Assembly: GCF_030272615.1 (NCBI RefSeq)
Contig: NC_081413.1
Span: forward strand, 553,313,136-553,377,135
Reading direction: 5' to 3'
Length of the DNA: 64,000 nt
Source of the DNA: Cryptomeria japonica
Lineage: Eukaryota; Streptophyta; Pinopsida; Cupressales; Cupressaceae
The translations under genes were made by a program, and so were the position numbers. The notes under the pieces were generated by a model, which made no database searches, had not been told where the DNA came from, and saw nothing but the letters and a program-made list of their open reading frames with translations. Positions 23,861 to 36,218 of the stretch are shown here, piece by piece (within the stretch, counting starts at the first letter, position 1; every line of letters starts with the position of its first letter).

Positions 23861-24565
23861 TCCTTTTCCTTCTCATACCTCTAACGTGATTGATAATGAA
23901 CATACATCTTTCTCTCCCTCTGATATTACTACCACAACTTCAAATTTAGTGAATATGGTAGAGAAACAAGCGATACCTAAGAACCCCTGTATTACATTTG
24001 ACCCTAGTGATACCATTAAAGCACCCGATGTCCCTTTATAGATAGTTGCGAAGGTTAAGGACATACCTTGCCGTGGTGCTCATGTTGATCCATCTTGCAT
24101 GGTTGATGTCATCACTGAGGAGTATCTTTTCACTTTACGATTACATAAATTGATCTATGATGACACTAATGTGGTTGTGAAGTTATTTGATGGATTCTCT
24201 TGTCCTACCATTGGTTCTATCACCCTTCTTGTTGAAGTTCACACTAAACCTATGGATGTCAACTTTGTTATCATTCCTTCTTCCGAGCAATTCTGTGTAA
24301 AGTTAGGGTACCCTTGTCTATCTTCTATGAAGGCTATTTCTTCTCCAATTCACAAGTGTTTGAAATTTCCCCACAACGGAGAAATCATAACTGTTAACCA
24401 CAACTTATTTTGACCATCCGAATGAAGCCCAGGTGTTCCTATTGATTTCTTTTGACCTAAGCAATTTCAATCTCTTCCACAAAGGAGTGATGCTCTTTTC
24501 CAATCTTATAAAAAATGGAAGAAAGATATGATCTTATCCCTAAGTCAACCTAGATCTCCAACAAT
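23861..24565 (+). pseudogene. Retropepsin-like aspartic protease region
   Basis: From about 24040 the frame reads AKVKDIPCRGAHVDPSCMVD, VITEEYLFTLRLHKL, VVVKLFDGFSCPTIGSITL and VEVHTKPMDVNFVIIPSSEQF, then KLGYPCLSSMKAISSPIHK and CLKFPHNGEIITVNHNLF, stopping at 24411-24413. The order (V-D-x-x-S/C, a hydrophobic flap, LGYP-L...M-A-SS..H..LKFP) is that of plant retroelement retropepsins. The expected catalytic D-S/T-G is written DPS, so this family's active site is atypical or mutated. Coding continues to YKKWKKDMILSLSQPRSPTI at 24565, where a solo LTR interrupts it. Confidence 0.7.
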
Positions 24566-24567
24566 TG

Positions 24568-25743
24568 TATAATGGTGGGAAAATGATGAGTGATAGATCA
24601 AGAGGAAAACTAACCCTTTCCCTCAAAGAGAGATGAGAGTTTCACTATTGATTATCCTTCAAACACTTTTCACCATTACATTAGGAAGATAAGGGATAAT
24701 TCACCAGATTCAATCTCCACACAAAGATGATAGATTGAATTCGGAATGAATTAAGAATGTTATGATGATCCCTTCTTCCTTGTTTGATTTGGAAAGGAAA
24801 TTGATTGAATTATGTAGTGCAAAAGTGACAAAGAATCGATTATAACTTGAGATCTAAATATGGGATGAAGCTGTGCACCTAGATTTGGCAGTAAAATGTC
24901 GAGACGAAGTCACCCTACAAATTTGATGAAAAGTTGTCTGGACTGTGGTGAGAATGTACACGGTCCTTCGAAAAATCCGTGAAATGAAAAGGGTTTTTCC
25001 GCCTCTGCAAATGAAGCCTGAATCCGAAAGTACAGCCGTGCATCTGCAACTGACACACAAAAAAGAGAGGGAAATGTGTTGGGATTGGGGGTTTTCCTTT
25101 AGGTCAAACCCCAGTTTTGGAATTAGCCAAGTAATGAAAGAAAGTACTTGCAAGTAGATGTAAATGAAAGACTGAATTGTAAATCACCTCAAGGGAGGTT
25201 GTAGTAGCAATGTTGATAAAAATGTTTGTATGGAATTGCATGTTAGAATCAATATCCTCTTTAATGGTTGAATCCTTAACTTGAATGCAACACCTAGCCT
25301 TGAAGGGAGACTTGAAAATGCTCAATGCTGGAAAAGAATGCTTGAATGCTTGAATTCTCTTGATCACTTATAACCTTATTGAAATTCCACCTCTTGAACT
25401 TATGCCAATGAGAGAGCGAATACCCCCTTAAATACACGTTTGAAGGATTTGAATTTCGTCACGGGCTGATATCAGGGAGGTTTCCCTCTTACTGCACAAT
25501 CCACAATGCATTCTCTAGAAAGGTCCTACCCCAAAATAGGGCAGGGACAGGGGTGCCACGCCCTTGTCCTACCCCTATCTCTAGGGTAGAGTGTGGACAA
25601 AGTGATGCAGAGGCTAATGAAGAAGCCATTTTCGCAGGCCGAGCACTCTCCAGTCTTCAATCAGGCTAGAGGATTCGAGTTTGCATGTGTGAGGACCCTA
25701 ATGCAGTCGTAAATTGCTAGGGTTGCAATTTTATGACACTAAA
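24568..25743 (-). mobile_element. Antisense solo LTR of the same family inside the ORF
   Basis: The reverse complement matches the TR-GAG LTR along its whole length (1176 bp), from TTTAGTGTCATAAAATTGC to ...CACCATTATA. The TSD AATTG lies at 24563-24567 and 25744-25748. Taking out the LTR and one TSD joins ...SPTI to DIPILL... in one frame, which confirms the borders. The LTR is the scar of LTR-LTR recombination of a full element. Confidence 0.92.
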
Positions 25744-26608
25744 AATTGATATCCCCATCCTTCTTGAAGTAGAAATCCTTCCCCTAACATATAGGACTAA
25801 TCTTCCTCCTAAGGAAGATCCTCAACCTATTCCTATGGATGTAACTATGTCTTCTCCTAAGAAGAAAAACAATATTTCTTCTAAGGTTAGACTTGTACCA
25901 CCTCCCCATGATGGAACTGGTCTCCTTCCTACACCTAATATTCCTCCTTTATATGACGCAGTTCCACCTCCTTGCTCTTATAGAGAGAAGAAGCCCGCCT
26001 CTCCTCTTGTCCAACCTAAAATACCTCAACCTAAACCTTCAACTATCAAAGAGGAGACTATTCCTCCTTCAACACATGTTCCTCCTCCTTCTTAGTCTTC
26101 CGCTAAGACTCGACGAAATAGTTGTGCGAGAGACAACCGACGAAGGTGTTGTGCTTGATCTTGTGAAGTTGTTCCTCAAAACATTCAATCTCCCAAGACT
26201 CCAATAGTTGACATGATTCCCTTTTCTCCTAAAGAAGATGTTCAACCTACATCTCCAAATCGTAAATTGCAAAAAGCATGTGATAGTTTTAATCCTATTC
26301 ATGTTCGTACTCCTCTTTCTATAAATCTTGATTAAGAAATGAGTGAAAATGTTATTCTTACAACTCCTAATTCTTCTGATAGTGACTGTGAATATGTTGA
26401 CATGGACAAGCATTTATCAACTAAAATTTCAAAAATCCTAATCCTCGCTCCTAGAATCGAACATAGTGACTTAGCCCATGAGCATAGTCCTTGTTTGGAT
26501 CTTGTGTTAGCTCCGTCTACTGTGCTCGATGTCGCTCCTCTAGCATGTTGCTCTCCTTCCCAAAATAGTGATCAACAATATCGAGAGGCGGATGTCATGC
26601 TAGATTAA
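25744..26608 (+). pseudogene. Proline-rich and Arg-rich C-terminal region of the TR-GAG polyprotein
   Basis: Pro-rich text (NLPPKEDPQPIPMDVTMS, GLLPTPNIPPLYDAVPPP, KPSTIKEETIPPSTHVPPPS) ends in a stop at 26093-26095. It continues with a basic patch (KTRRNSCARDNRRRCCA) and SPKTPIVDMIPFSPKEDVQP, then another frame with NSSDSDCEYVDMD and a stop at 26606-26608. No RT or integrase motif is present. The function of this tail is unknown. Confidence 0.6.
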
Positions 26609-27337
26609 TAATATTAGCACTAAAGATCTTCTCCTTCTCTCCTCTCTTTCTCTTTTGTGACTATTCTTCTACGTGTATCCCTGTTCTTCTATTTTTCCCT
26701 TAATGTCTACTTGTGGGCGATACAAAGCATCGAGATCTCTTTTGGTCTCTTTCATGTTGACTCAAAAAGCCATCCTCTATTCCCTTTCTGCCAAGGTAGT
26801 GTCCTTTCTTTGGGGAATGCCGATTATTATATATACATATACATATATGATATACATGAGTTATCATACAACATACTGACCCCGAGGAAAGCAAAACTAC
26901 CTTGTGTTTTGTGTTCATTATCCTCGGGTTTATTCCTTGAATGGGGGATAAAGCCTTGCGATAATGTGCTCCCTTTCTTCTCTCTCTTGAGTGTATCCTA
27001 CCTTAAAGCAATCGCTCCCGATAAGGCAAGCGCGATCACTTTAATGTGGGGGCATACACTCCGCTCATATTTTCCTTCTTCATACTTAAAGTTATTTAGT
27101 GAACTCGGCTTTGCTTTATAATTTTGGTTTCTTTTCGTGACTCATAGTGAGGGGAACCTTGCTACTTGTAGTCATGGTTTTCCTTTCTTGATCTTCCCTT
27201 TTACTTTGTCAATTGATGTCATAAGATCCTTAGTCCACTGGGGGCTTGGTGCATCTTGCCACCTTGATGTGGTATGTCTTTCAATCTTATTTCCTTGTAC
27301 TTTACCTACAGTATTGGCGTACGCTTATACTCCCGCT
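26609..27337 (+). other. 3' untranslated region of the TR-GAG element
   Basis: It begins with a pyrimidine-rich run (about 26630-26700). Open frames here show no family signature. A second PPT-like string, TTTAATGTGGGGGC, lies near 27040. Confidence 0.5.
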
Positions 27338-27352
27338 AAAGTGGGGGATAAA
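27338..27352 (+). promoter_or_regulatory. Polypurine tract of the TR-GAG element
   Basis: AAAGTGGGGGATAAA is directly against the TGTAGTGTC start of the 3' LTR. Confidence 0.85.
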
Positions 27353-28542
27353 TGTAGTGTCATAAATTATGACCCCTACAATTTGTGACCACATTAGGGT
27401 CTTCATGTTGGCGATTTGAATCCCCAAGCCTGATTAGAGACCCAAGACTTGCTCATCCTCAGAAACTGCACTTTTTTTGCCCTCCACATGCCTGAACCTG
27501 CTTCCTGTCCTGAGACAAGGGTAGGGCATGGGCGTGGTGCCCCTATCCCTGCCCTATTTTGGGTCTCCCTTTGTCCTATCTTTGCATTGGTCTTTGCACT
27601 TAAAGCGGGAAAAAATTGCCTGTGTCGGCCTATAAAGAAAAAATCAGTCAGTTAACCCTAATTGACGAATATATAAGTCACATTTGTCCTCTCATTTGCA
27701 TAAGTTGGATAAGCAAAGAAGTTGGAATACATGAGATCACACATTCAAGCATTCAAGAGCATTCAAGCATTCAAGCATTCCTTTCTAGCATTGAGCATTC
27801 TCAAGTCTCCCTTCAAGGCTAGGTGTTGTATTCAAGTCAAGGATTCAACCATTGAAGTGGAGATCCCTTTTAGCATTAAATTCCATACAAGTAATTCTAT
27901 CTAAAACCTCCCCTGAGGTGAATTACATTTCAGTCTTTCATTTACATTTACTTGCAAGTACTTTCTTTCATCATTTGGTTTTTTCCAAAACTGGGGTTTG
28001 ACCTGAAGGCAAACCCCCAATCCCAACCCCTTTTCCTCTCTTTTTTGTGTGTAGGTTACAGGTGCGCAACTGTGTTTACAGATTCAGACTCCATTTGCAG
28101 AGGCCGAAAAACCCTTTTCATTTCATAGATTTTTAGGAGGACTGTGTGCACTTTCAGCACGGTCTCGACAACTTTTTCTCAAATTCGCAGGGCGGCTTCG
28201 TCTTGACATATCATAATCAGATCCAGGTGCACAACTTCATCCCACGCTTCTATTTCAAGTTATAATCAGTTCTTTGCTACTTTTACACTTAGTCTCAAAA
28301 CATATAATTTAACCATTTTCCATTCTAAAAGAGGGGTTAGCTTGTCATTTTAACACCATTAGCAATTAATTTACTATTCAATCTCTTTCCTAAGAGATTG
28401 GATCTAGTGAATTCCCCCCTCTCTTAATGTAATGTGGATAAAGTGTTTGAAGGAAAATCCACAGTGAAACTTTCATCTCTCCTCGAAGGGAAGAAAAGAT
28501 TTCCTCTTTACCTCTCCATCATTCACTTTTCCCCACATAATA
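27353..28542 (+). mobile_element. 3' LTR of the TR-GAG element
   Basis: It matches the 5' LTR throughout, with substitutions and small indels; a 14-bp extra segment follows ATAAATT. TATA box at about 27668, then more GCATTCAA-type units (27741-27790) than the 5' LTR has. TSD GTAAG follows at 28543-28547. Confidence 0.92.
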
Positions 28543-28547
28543 GTAAG

Positions 28548-29559
28548 GTGCCCATAATCCTACAAGATTTGCATGCAAATAGGAGTGAGATTCTATTGAA
28601 AAAGTTTTAAGGAATAATTTCTCAAGCACATTAGGGAATGCATAGCCTATCAACTGATTAAAGAAGAGTATGCATTTCCTAAATGTGTACTTCAACCATT
28701 ACCTATTCTTGATTCAAGAATATGTAAGTGTTTTCATGGAATTAACTATCAATCTTCTTGAGATAGATGAATACACATACACAATAAACAAGTGGATTGA
28801 ATGATACTTGAGAAAACATTGTCTGGGTTAACGAATAAGATGGATTAAGAGGTTCCATTATGAATAATTTTGTTCTAATATTATTTAGATGTCTCCAATC
28901 ACAAAATTATATACTTATTTAAATTTGTAATTGCTTGAGGGAAATCAACTTTGGGAATAAAATCCTTTTAATGTCCCTTATTTAAATTATTTAATTTGAG
29001 AGTATTTGAGTCACTTTCTTACTTTGGGTAGGATTTCAAGATTTCTCATGCTATCATGACCTTCTCCATCCCTCACTTCCTTAGTTTCGATCCTTTTCCT
29101 TTTTCAAAATTTTGAGATTTCTTTTACCTTGGCATCCTCTTGATTTTTTGTTCCCCAAAACCTTATTTTTTCTTACCCATAAAAATGGACTTTCCCATGC
29201 TAGCATCTCTTGTCCTTCATTTCCCTCAGGTCTCAATTCTTCAATTCCCCATGTTTCAGGTGCCATACCTTTTCCCTTTTTATCTAGTGGGTGTTTGGGG
29301 TTCCATTTATTTTCTTGCGCTCCCTCCAATTGATCACCTTGATCCTTATACCTCATGCTATCAAATATCTCAAATCGTGCATACAAATTTATAACTATTT
29401 CCATTCAAAAAAATATTGAACAATAATCTCTTCATATAACACATTTTTATTATTAAGTAAAACTTATAAAATTTATGCATGCAAATTTGAATCCATTTAA
29501 ATATCTAGACAATCACAAATCTAATAGACACCAAATTTGTAACCAAAATAATAAAATAT
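28548..29559. other. Gene-free DNA with the second copy of a diverged repeat
   Basis: 28990-29370 pairs loosely with 8740-9190. The open frames at 29081-29404 are products of pyrimidine-rich composition. Nothing else recognised. Confidence 0.35.
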
Positions 29560-30841
29560 CACAAATAAGCACAACTGTAAATTTAAAAAATATAATAGTT
29601 AAGGAAGGCATCTGAGCGTTGCATCAAATAAACACAGGTACAATCAAATAAAAAGTTATGACCTCTCACATAAAAAAATGTAAGGGCATCTATTATGCAT
29701 AAGAGGGTTGTAAGAAGGAGTTGCATTTGTTGATCAACTTATGACACATGTTATGATAGATCACAAGACAACTTTCAATGTAGACAATAGAACTAAAATA
29801 GATCATACAAATTGGTAAGTGGATTATGATGAGATTATGGTAGGTGGAAAGAATATGCTATTTTAGCACATGGACTCATCTTGGGATTTGAGCATTATAT
29901 TTTTACTAGGAAATCAGGTGCCATATTTTCGATGATTTTAACCCATGGGTTCCTAATTATCATTTGATGGTTTCATGTTGTTGTGACCCATTTTCTTGTG
30001 AAATATAAAAGTCTAATGATTAATATTTAAAATAATAATATTTTTTTTTAATTGTTAAAATTAATAAATAATGACAATAATAAAAAATTAAAACGATTTT
30101 ACTTGTTTTAAAATAAAATAAAGTATGTAAAAAAAGAATATTTTAAATAATAGATTGGCTTAAATAAATCTATTTTATTTGTTGGTTTAATTTAAAGTGG
30201 ATAATATAAAATAATTTAAGTAATAATTTTTTCTTGTTTTTTTTTTGTTATTATCAATTTTAACACTTGTTCTTATTTTAATTTTTTTAATCTTTGATGT
30301 ATATTTAAAAACGTGTCTCCTATTTAATAAGTTTAAATCACTTGATTTAAAACTGTCTATACCTTTCTATCCTTATGCCTATGGACATAACTTATTTTAT
30401 TGTAATAGTTTACATATATCTCGATTTTTTATAACCATTTTGAAAAAAAAAAGATAAAGCAAATAAATAATAAGGGAAAAATAGAAAAATAAAAAAAGAA
30501 CTACTGTGAGTTAAATGGGGGAGAGGTACAAAGTATTGATAATAAAAAAGGGAAGAGGTTTTTCCTAAAATTTGATTTTTGAAATTAAATTTATAATTGA
30601 ATGTAAAATTTGAATTAATTTTTGAATCTAAATATAGAATTTAGTTTTTGAATCTAACATAGTTGTAATAGTGATGTTTCTATTTTCATCCTTTTAAATC
30701 ATAAGGAATAATAAGGAAATCTTATTATTTTATTTAAATTTGAGCTAATGAAAAATCTTATATAGATGAGTAAATTAATAATAGTTTAATAATACTTATT
30801 AAAAAAAAAATAGTTTAATAATAAGTAGAATGCCACCATAA

Positions 30842-31016
30842 AATTTCAGATTAAAAGTATTACTCACAAGAGAGCATGTGCTTAAGTTAATCAATTAATA
30901 AATTATTAAAATGAAAAATAATTTAATGAATTTCAGATTAAAAGTATTACTCACAAGAGAGCATGTGCTTAAGTTAATCAATTAATAAATTTATTAAAAT
31001 GAAAAATAATTTAATG
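30842..31016. repeat. 87-bp tandem duplication
   Basis: Units start at 30842 and 30929 (AATTTCAGATTAAAAGTATT...). They are nearly identical, with one T insertion in the second unit. Noncoding. Confidence 0.95.
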
Positions 31017-31504
31017 AATAAATGTTTCCTTAAGTGGGTAGTAGTTAAAGTGGAATTATTTGTGGGAAAGGGTGTTAATGTAAGGAATCTATTTCATTTG
31101 GATGCATGCATAATTTAGTTCAACAATTATTTTTATCAAAAGATATTACAAAATCTACATCTTTATTATTAGAAGAAATAGAAAAGAGGAATGTTGCATC
31201 TTCTTTTTATAACTGTGATTTTTGGGTACCTAGGAATTCCCTTGCTTTATAGACCTTTATATATGTATATAGAAAATGATGTTACAACACTAGAGAATGG
31301 TCCACATAGGCAAGAAGGGTTTAAGGACCTTTAAAAATAAAAAAATATTGTAGAGGTTTTAAATGATTATGTTCTTGAATTTGATTTTTAAAAATATAGC
31401 ATATTTAAAAATAAGTCCACTTTAGTTTTAATTAAGTTTTCACAAATATTCTAGAGTGTTGGATCTAATTTGTTCTAGTTTTTTTTGGTCATGTAAACAT
31501 TCTT

Positions 31505-31725
31505 TTGATTTAAAAAAAAATGTATTATGTATCTTTCATATATGACTATTTTAGAAGGATATGAGTATATTTTCTTAGAAGTACCTATGAAGTATTTAGT
31601 AATTATAGGAAGTTTAAGGTAGTTGTAAGAGATTAGACTTGTATAAAGATTAAAGTTTTATAAAATTGATAATGGTGGTGAACTTTGCTTAATAAATTTG
31701 ATAGATTTTGTAAGCAGCATATGAT
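31505..31725 (+). pseudogene. Copia integrase fragment, N-terminal side
   Basis: Frames read YYVSFIYDYFRRIWVYFLRS, then TYEVFSNYRKFKVVV, then a DNGGE-type motif (GATAATGGTGGTGAA) and FDRFCKQH. This is the D...D-N-G-G-E integrase core of Copia elements (rve family). It stops where the shortened Copia is inserted and resumes at 33737. Confidence 0.75.
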
Positions 31726-32097
31726 AGAGATGTTGGAAGGTTGATTAGAATGAGCTTCTTATGTGTTGTCATTGATGTCAACATGATTTGGTTTTGATGT
31801 CAACATGCTTTGGTTGTCATTACTGATTGATTTGTGTAAGTGTTGAGTTTTATGTGCAGTTGTGCCGAGTGATTTGCTCTGCATATCTTCTATATTGTAT
31901 ATTTGTTCCTGCGGTTTGGATATGTTGTTAAACTATGTTTGGAGATGTTATATTCTAGATTTTATGATCTATATTGATGCAATGAGGAAGTTGAGTTTAC
32001 CAGTATTATTTGATAGTGTTTCCGTGTGAAATGCATGCTTCTCATTTTTCTGCATTATGGTTTTTGACATTGCGGTTTTGGAGTTAACTTGATTATG

Positions 32098-32250
32098 TGC
32101 CTACAAAGGAACATATTGTCAATATATTTACTAAAGCTCTTGCTCAAGATAATTTTAAGTATCTTTAGGAGAAATTGGGGGTTATTGCCCCTCCTTTTTT
32201 GAACTAAATGCATATAGAGATGCATTAGTCTAGTGAACTTGATGAACATT
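32098..32250 (+). pseudogene. C-terminal end of Copia RNase H/pol
   Basis: The frame reads VPTKEHIVNIFTKALAQDNF, then a stop inside KYL-EKLGVIAPP. The P-T-KE...DIFTKAL...KF...KLGV pattern is the conserved end of Copia polyproteins. Everything 5' of it in this copy is deleted. Confidence 0.85.
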
Positions 32251-32500
32251 ACTGTTCTGGATGAATGACTTGGTGCTACTTCTTAGGGGTAGCTTGGTGC
32301 AGTTGTAAGTTAATGAAGAGTTGAACAAAATGAGATAAAAGTTTTTCTATTTGAGTCTTTGTCCTTGATGACAAAGGAGGAGATAATGAGATCTTTTGAT
32401 GTCTGGCAAAGTGAAGAGTATATGCAATGGACCAGTTTCTTGATTATGGTATGGGAGTTGTTGTTGTTGATGTGTTGTCATCAATGACAAAGGGGGAGAT

Positions 32501-33731
32501 TGTTGCAAGGTTGATCAGAATGAGTTTCTTATGTGTCATCATTGATGTCAACATGCTTTGATTCTCATTAGTTACTAATTGGTGTAAGTGATGCTAATTT
32601 TTTTGTACAATTATGTTGACTGATTTGCTCCACATATCTTCTACGTTGTATATCTATTCTTACGTTTTGGATATGTTGTTAAGCTATGTTTGGAGATGTT
32701 ATTTTATAGATTTGATGCTCCAAATTACTACAACGAGGAAGTTGAGTTTACCAGTATATTTGACAGTGTTTCTGTGTGAAATTCATGCTCTGCATTTCTC
32801 CACGTTGTGGTTTTTGACATTGCAGTTTTGGAGTTAAGCTGATAATGTCCTTAGCTTCATTGTATTTAGTTGGGACGTGTTATTGGGATTCATAAGCATG
32901 ATCTTCAAGTTTGATAGTGTTTACTCTCGGTTTCGCCGACCTCGGGTATCTACACTTCATATTGTTGCTCCAATGATTATGGATCATTGTATAATGTGTT
33001 TGATGATTATTTTGGTCTTAATTAAGATGTGTTGTAGTCGACTTTATATTTTTTCCATCACATAAATGTTTAGTGCTGACCTAATTTGAGTTGTGTTTGG
33101 TTAGTTGTTTAGCCGACCTTGGGAGACTTTGCATACATGAGGATGATATATATAGTGATGCTTGGGTGTTGTGGATGAGATGTATGGGTGAAAGAAAGTG
33201 AAATGTGATGAAGGTGTATGAAAGATGATCTATCTTATTGACTATTTTATGGTTGATGTTGAGTTTTTGAAAAGTGTTGAGTAGTGTGAGATTTCATGTG
33301 TTAGCTAGCGGAAACAGTGAGCTGAAAGTATCTAAATATCTTGCGATTGCAGAAGTGCATCAGTGTTGATTCTTTCTCTTTTATCATTCTTCATTTTGGT
33401 GGTGAGCCTCTTCTTTATTTCTCTTGGGTAGTGAGCCTTTGACTTGACGAGTCTTTCTTTGCAAAAATCACCTTAATTGATGTCACCCTAATTGGTGTTT
33501 ATATCTTGAGAATTTATTCTCTGTGGTTTTTCCCCTAACAGGGTTTTACACATAAAATCTGGTGTCTCATTGTGCATGGTGTGTTCTAATGTTTCATGTT
33601 CATATCTTTTCTGTGGATTATGTGTTAAAGTTAAAGTTGTTGTAGATCTGATATGGGAAATAGTTTTTAAAATTTTTATACAACTGATTCACTCTCCCTT
33701 TTAGTTGTCTTGTGCATTAGTATATTCAACA
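32501..33731 (+). mobile_element. 3' LTR of the shortened Copia
   Basis: It starts TGTTGCAAGGTTGATCAG after a classic PPT. The U5 side contains the common Copia strings TGTGGTTTTTCCCCTAACAG and GATTCACTCTCCC. It ends at CAACA next to the TSD. Confidence 0.9.
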
Positions 33732-33736
33732 AGAGA

Positions 33737-35585
33737 GACATAAGATAATTTCATATACCCTTTAATATAATGGATTTGTTGAGAGAATAAATAGAACAAC
33801 GAGGGAGGAGGCTAGGAGTTTACTTAATGGAGTTGACTTGGAATAGAAATTCTAGGAAAAAATAGTTGCTATGCATTGTTATATGATTAATATGTCTGTT
33901 ACGTAAAATCTTATGGAGAGGACTCTCATGGAGGCTTGGTCGGGTGAAATAACCTCATTACAAAATCTTCTTTGTTTTTAATTTCAAGGCATATGATCAT
34001 GTGCCTAAGGAGAAGCAAGAAAAGTTAGAGAAAAATGTAGTTAAGTGTACCTTTATCAACTATGATGTTGGTATGAAAGGGTAAAAACTTTGAGACCCTA
34101 TCTTTGAGATATTTTTGGGTGAAAAATTTCTTATTTTTAGAGCAACTAAGCTTCTCATATAGTTTTATAGTTGGAAGAGGATAAGAAGAAATATGGGGTC
34201 CAAACACCTCCAAAGAATAATAAATTAGAAGCATAAGCTCATGAATGACCTAAAGAGGAGGAAAAAGGTAACTTAGATAATTTAGAATAGGAGGTCAAAA
34301 ATTCACCCTAGCTCTTGAGAAGGTCCAATTTGCATGGACAACAATGAAGATATTTTTTTGTTGCTTTGATTACTAGTTCATAGATGAGCCTAGAACCATG
34401 AAAGAGACATTGAGTATGCATAATTTTGAGTCGTATAAAGTGGGTATGAATGAGTATACCATTGTATTTATAAAAATTATACATGTGAATTAGTAACTTT
34501 GCTTGATGGATGTACTCATGGGTATTTAAGAGAAATATTAGGTTTGATAGTAGTATTGAGAAGTACAATGCTAAACTAGTTACAAAGGGATATTATTAGG
34601 TTGAGGATATTGATTATGGTGATTCTCTAGATGCTTAGATGATATCAATTTAGCTCTTAGTATCTACTATATTCACCTTATACTTGAGATTAAGTAGATG
34701 GATAAAAAGTCTGAGATTGAGTAGACGGATGAAAAGTCATTTTTTCTTCATGGTGATTTGAAGGAAGAGAACTACATGACATAGCCAAAACATTATAGAG
34801 AAAGAGGTAAATAATCTTTTGTTTGTAAGTAAAGAATATTTATATGACCTCAAATAATCTCATAGGATGTGGCCCCATAAGTTTTCTTTCTTTGTATTGG
34901 GATTATGGTTTTGAACATCCAAATTGGATCGTTACATATATTATAAAATAGACAATAATAAATTCCTTGTTATCATATTATTTGCTTTAAGATTTTCTAG
35001 TAACAATAATGTTGTGATTTATAATTTGATGTATTGAATTCCATCATAATTTGAAATGGAGGGCTCAGGGGCTTAAAAATATATCTTCGATATGGAGTTC
35101 AAAAGAGAGAGAGTGAAAAATACTCGAGTTGCATTAGAGTAAGCATGTGATTTCTATGTTGGAGATATTAGGCATGGGAACTTGCAAATCATTTGTGTTC
35201 CTATATTAGTGGGAACTAATTTATCTATAAATAAATTTCCAAATTCACCAAGTGAGATAGATATGACATTTCTTGAGTGCCTTGTGCTAGTGCTTTTGGC
35301 AAATTGATGTATTCCATGGTCTATACTAGACAAACATTTCCTAAGAAACCAAAGTTCTTATTAATTTTATAGCTTTGGATGATGTCATTAGGATACAATT
35401 ATATAGTATTTAGATGTTATTTTGGTACCTATCAGTACACTACTTTTTATCATGATTATTCTATAGGGGACTGAAACTCAATGAATGCTCATGAGTTTAT
35501 AGATTTATATTGGACAAGTGAAATTGGCAATAGGAAATCCACCACCAGTTACACTTTAATTTATTTAGTAGTAGTTATTAGCTGG
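33737..35585 (+). pseudogene. Copia integrase end, reverse transcriptase and start of RNase H (decayed)
   Basis: Plus-strand fragments in order: RHKIISYTL then NGFVERINRTTREEARSLLN (integrase, 33737-33850); a SLQNLLCF-like segment; MKETLSMHNFESYKVGMNEY (start of RT); KGYYQVEDIDYGDSLDA and MDEKSFFLHGDLKEENYMT-like text (RT palm, LHGDL) near 34580-34790; VPCASAFGKLMYSMVYTRQT (about 35275-35335); then LYWTSEIGNRKSTTSYTL (RNase H start). Stops and frameshifts are frequent, so it is long dead. Confidence 0.8.
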
Positions 35586-36218
35586 TGTTGGGAAAATAGG
35601 TGTTGTATACCTGGCAAAATAAATATATAATTGTGATATTTTATTTTATTATGTGAGTTGTGCATGGACATGTGAAGTGTATAGATTCCCTTGGAATATT
35701 CTCAGGACCACATGATGAGTTGTATTGTAACATTCTGATATATCATATTGTATTTATTTAATATAATGGAAATTAATTTAATAAAGTACCCAATATTAGA
35801 TGTGGGTTAAATGGGGTACCAAGCTCATGATTTTAGCACATAGTTTTGATGTAACACCACTTGGTGGTTTTGTGGGAGCTTGTGTCTATAAAAGCAACCA
35901 CAAGAGTAGTTGTTTGGGTTAGCCAGGTTAGCATTTATGGAGGTTGGAAGCATGAAATAGATTTATTGTTGATGGATGGGGCTTTGAAAGCTTTCATGGA
36001 TATATTGTAATGTTGTATTGCTGATAATACATGGATGATAAATGCTTTTGGAGGCTGGATTTTTCGCTCTTGCTCGAGTTTTTGCAGGGTATATCTTGTG
36101 TCATATTTGATGGATATGTTGTCTATTCTTTGCATATGAATTATATGTATTTATTTTATTAATATCTTGATTGGGTTATGTGGAAATTGTCATTTGTATG
36201 GCTGCAAGTTTCCTTTTA
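35586..36218 (+). mobile_element. Solo LTR inside the Copia RNase H
   Basis: It starts TGTTGGGAAAATAGG. A TATA-like TGTCTATAAAAGC is near 35882. The flanks GCTGG (35581-35585) and GTTGG (36219-36223) are a TSD with one change, and the RNase H reading (..SW / SWISK..) resumes across it. The right end lacks a clear CA, perhaps by mutation. Confidence 0.65.

Larger units (their letters stand above)
18571..28542 (+). mobile_element. Complete gag/protease-only LTR retrotransposon (TR-GAG type), 9.97 kb
   Basis: The 5' LTR is 18571-19738 and the 3' LTR 27353-28542, both starting TGTAGTGTCATAAATT. The 5-bp TSD GTAAG is present at 18566-18570 and 28543-28547. A PPT (AAAGTGGGGGATAAA, 27338-27352) precedes the 3' LTR. 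The interior encodes gag, a knuckle-like motif and an aspartic-protease-like region. No reverse transcriptase, RNase H or integrase motif was found in 7.6 kb, so it must have relied on another element. Frames are broken by C-to-T-type stops (CAA/CAG to TAA/TAG) and frameshifts. It carries an antisense solo LTR of its own family and a 1-kb internal duplication. Confidence 0.9.
31731..33731 (+). mobile_element. Shortened Copia element (TSD AGAGA)
   Basis: TSD AGAGA is at 31726-31730 and 33732-33736. It contains the first ~360 bp of the 5' LTR (31731 to about 32090), a deletion, the end of Copia pol (32098-32250), a PPT (AAAGGGGGAGAT, 32489-32500) and the complete 3' LTR (32501-33731, 1231 bp, ending ...TATTCAACA). 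The insertion splits the integrase of the older Copia exactly between QHMI and RHK. Confidence 0.9.

Noticed and set aside
26657-27121. 154-codon gene before the 3' LTR
   Set aside because: Pyrimidine-rich 3' untranslated region of the TR-GAG element; two overlapping frames are open and none has a domain.
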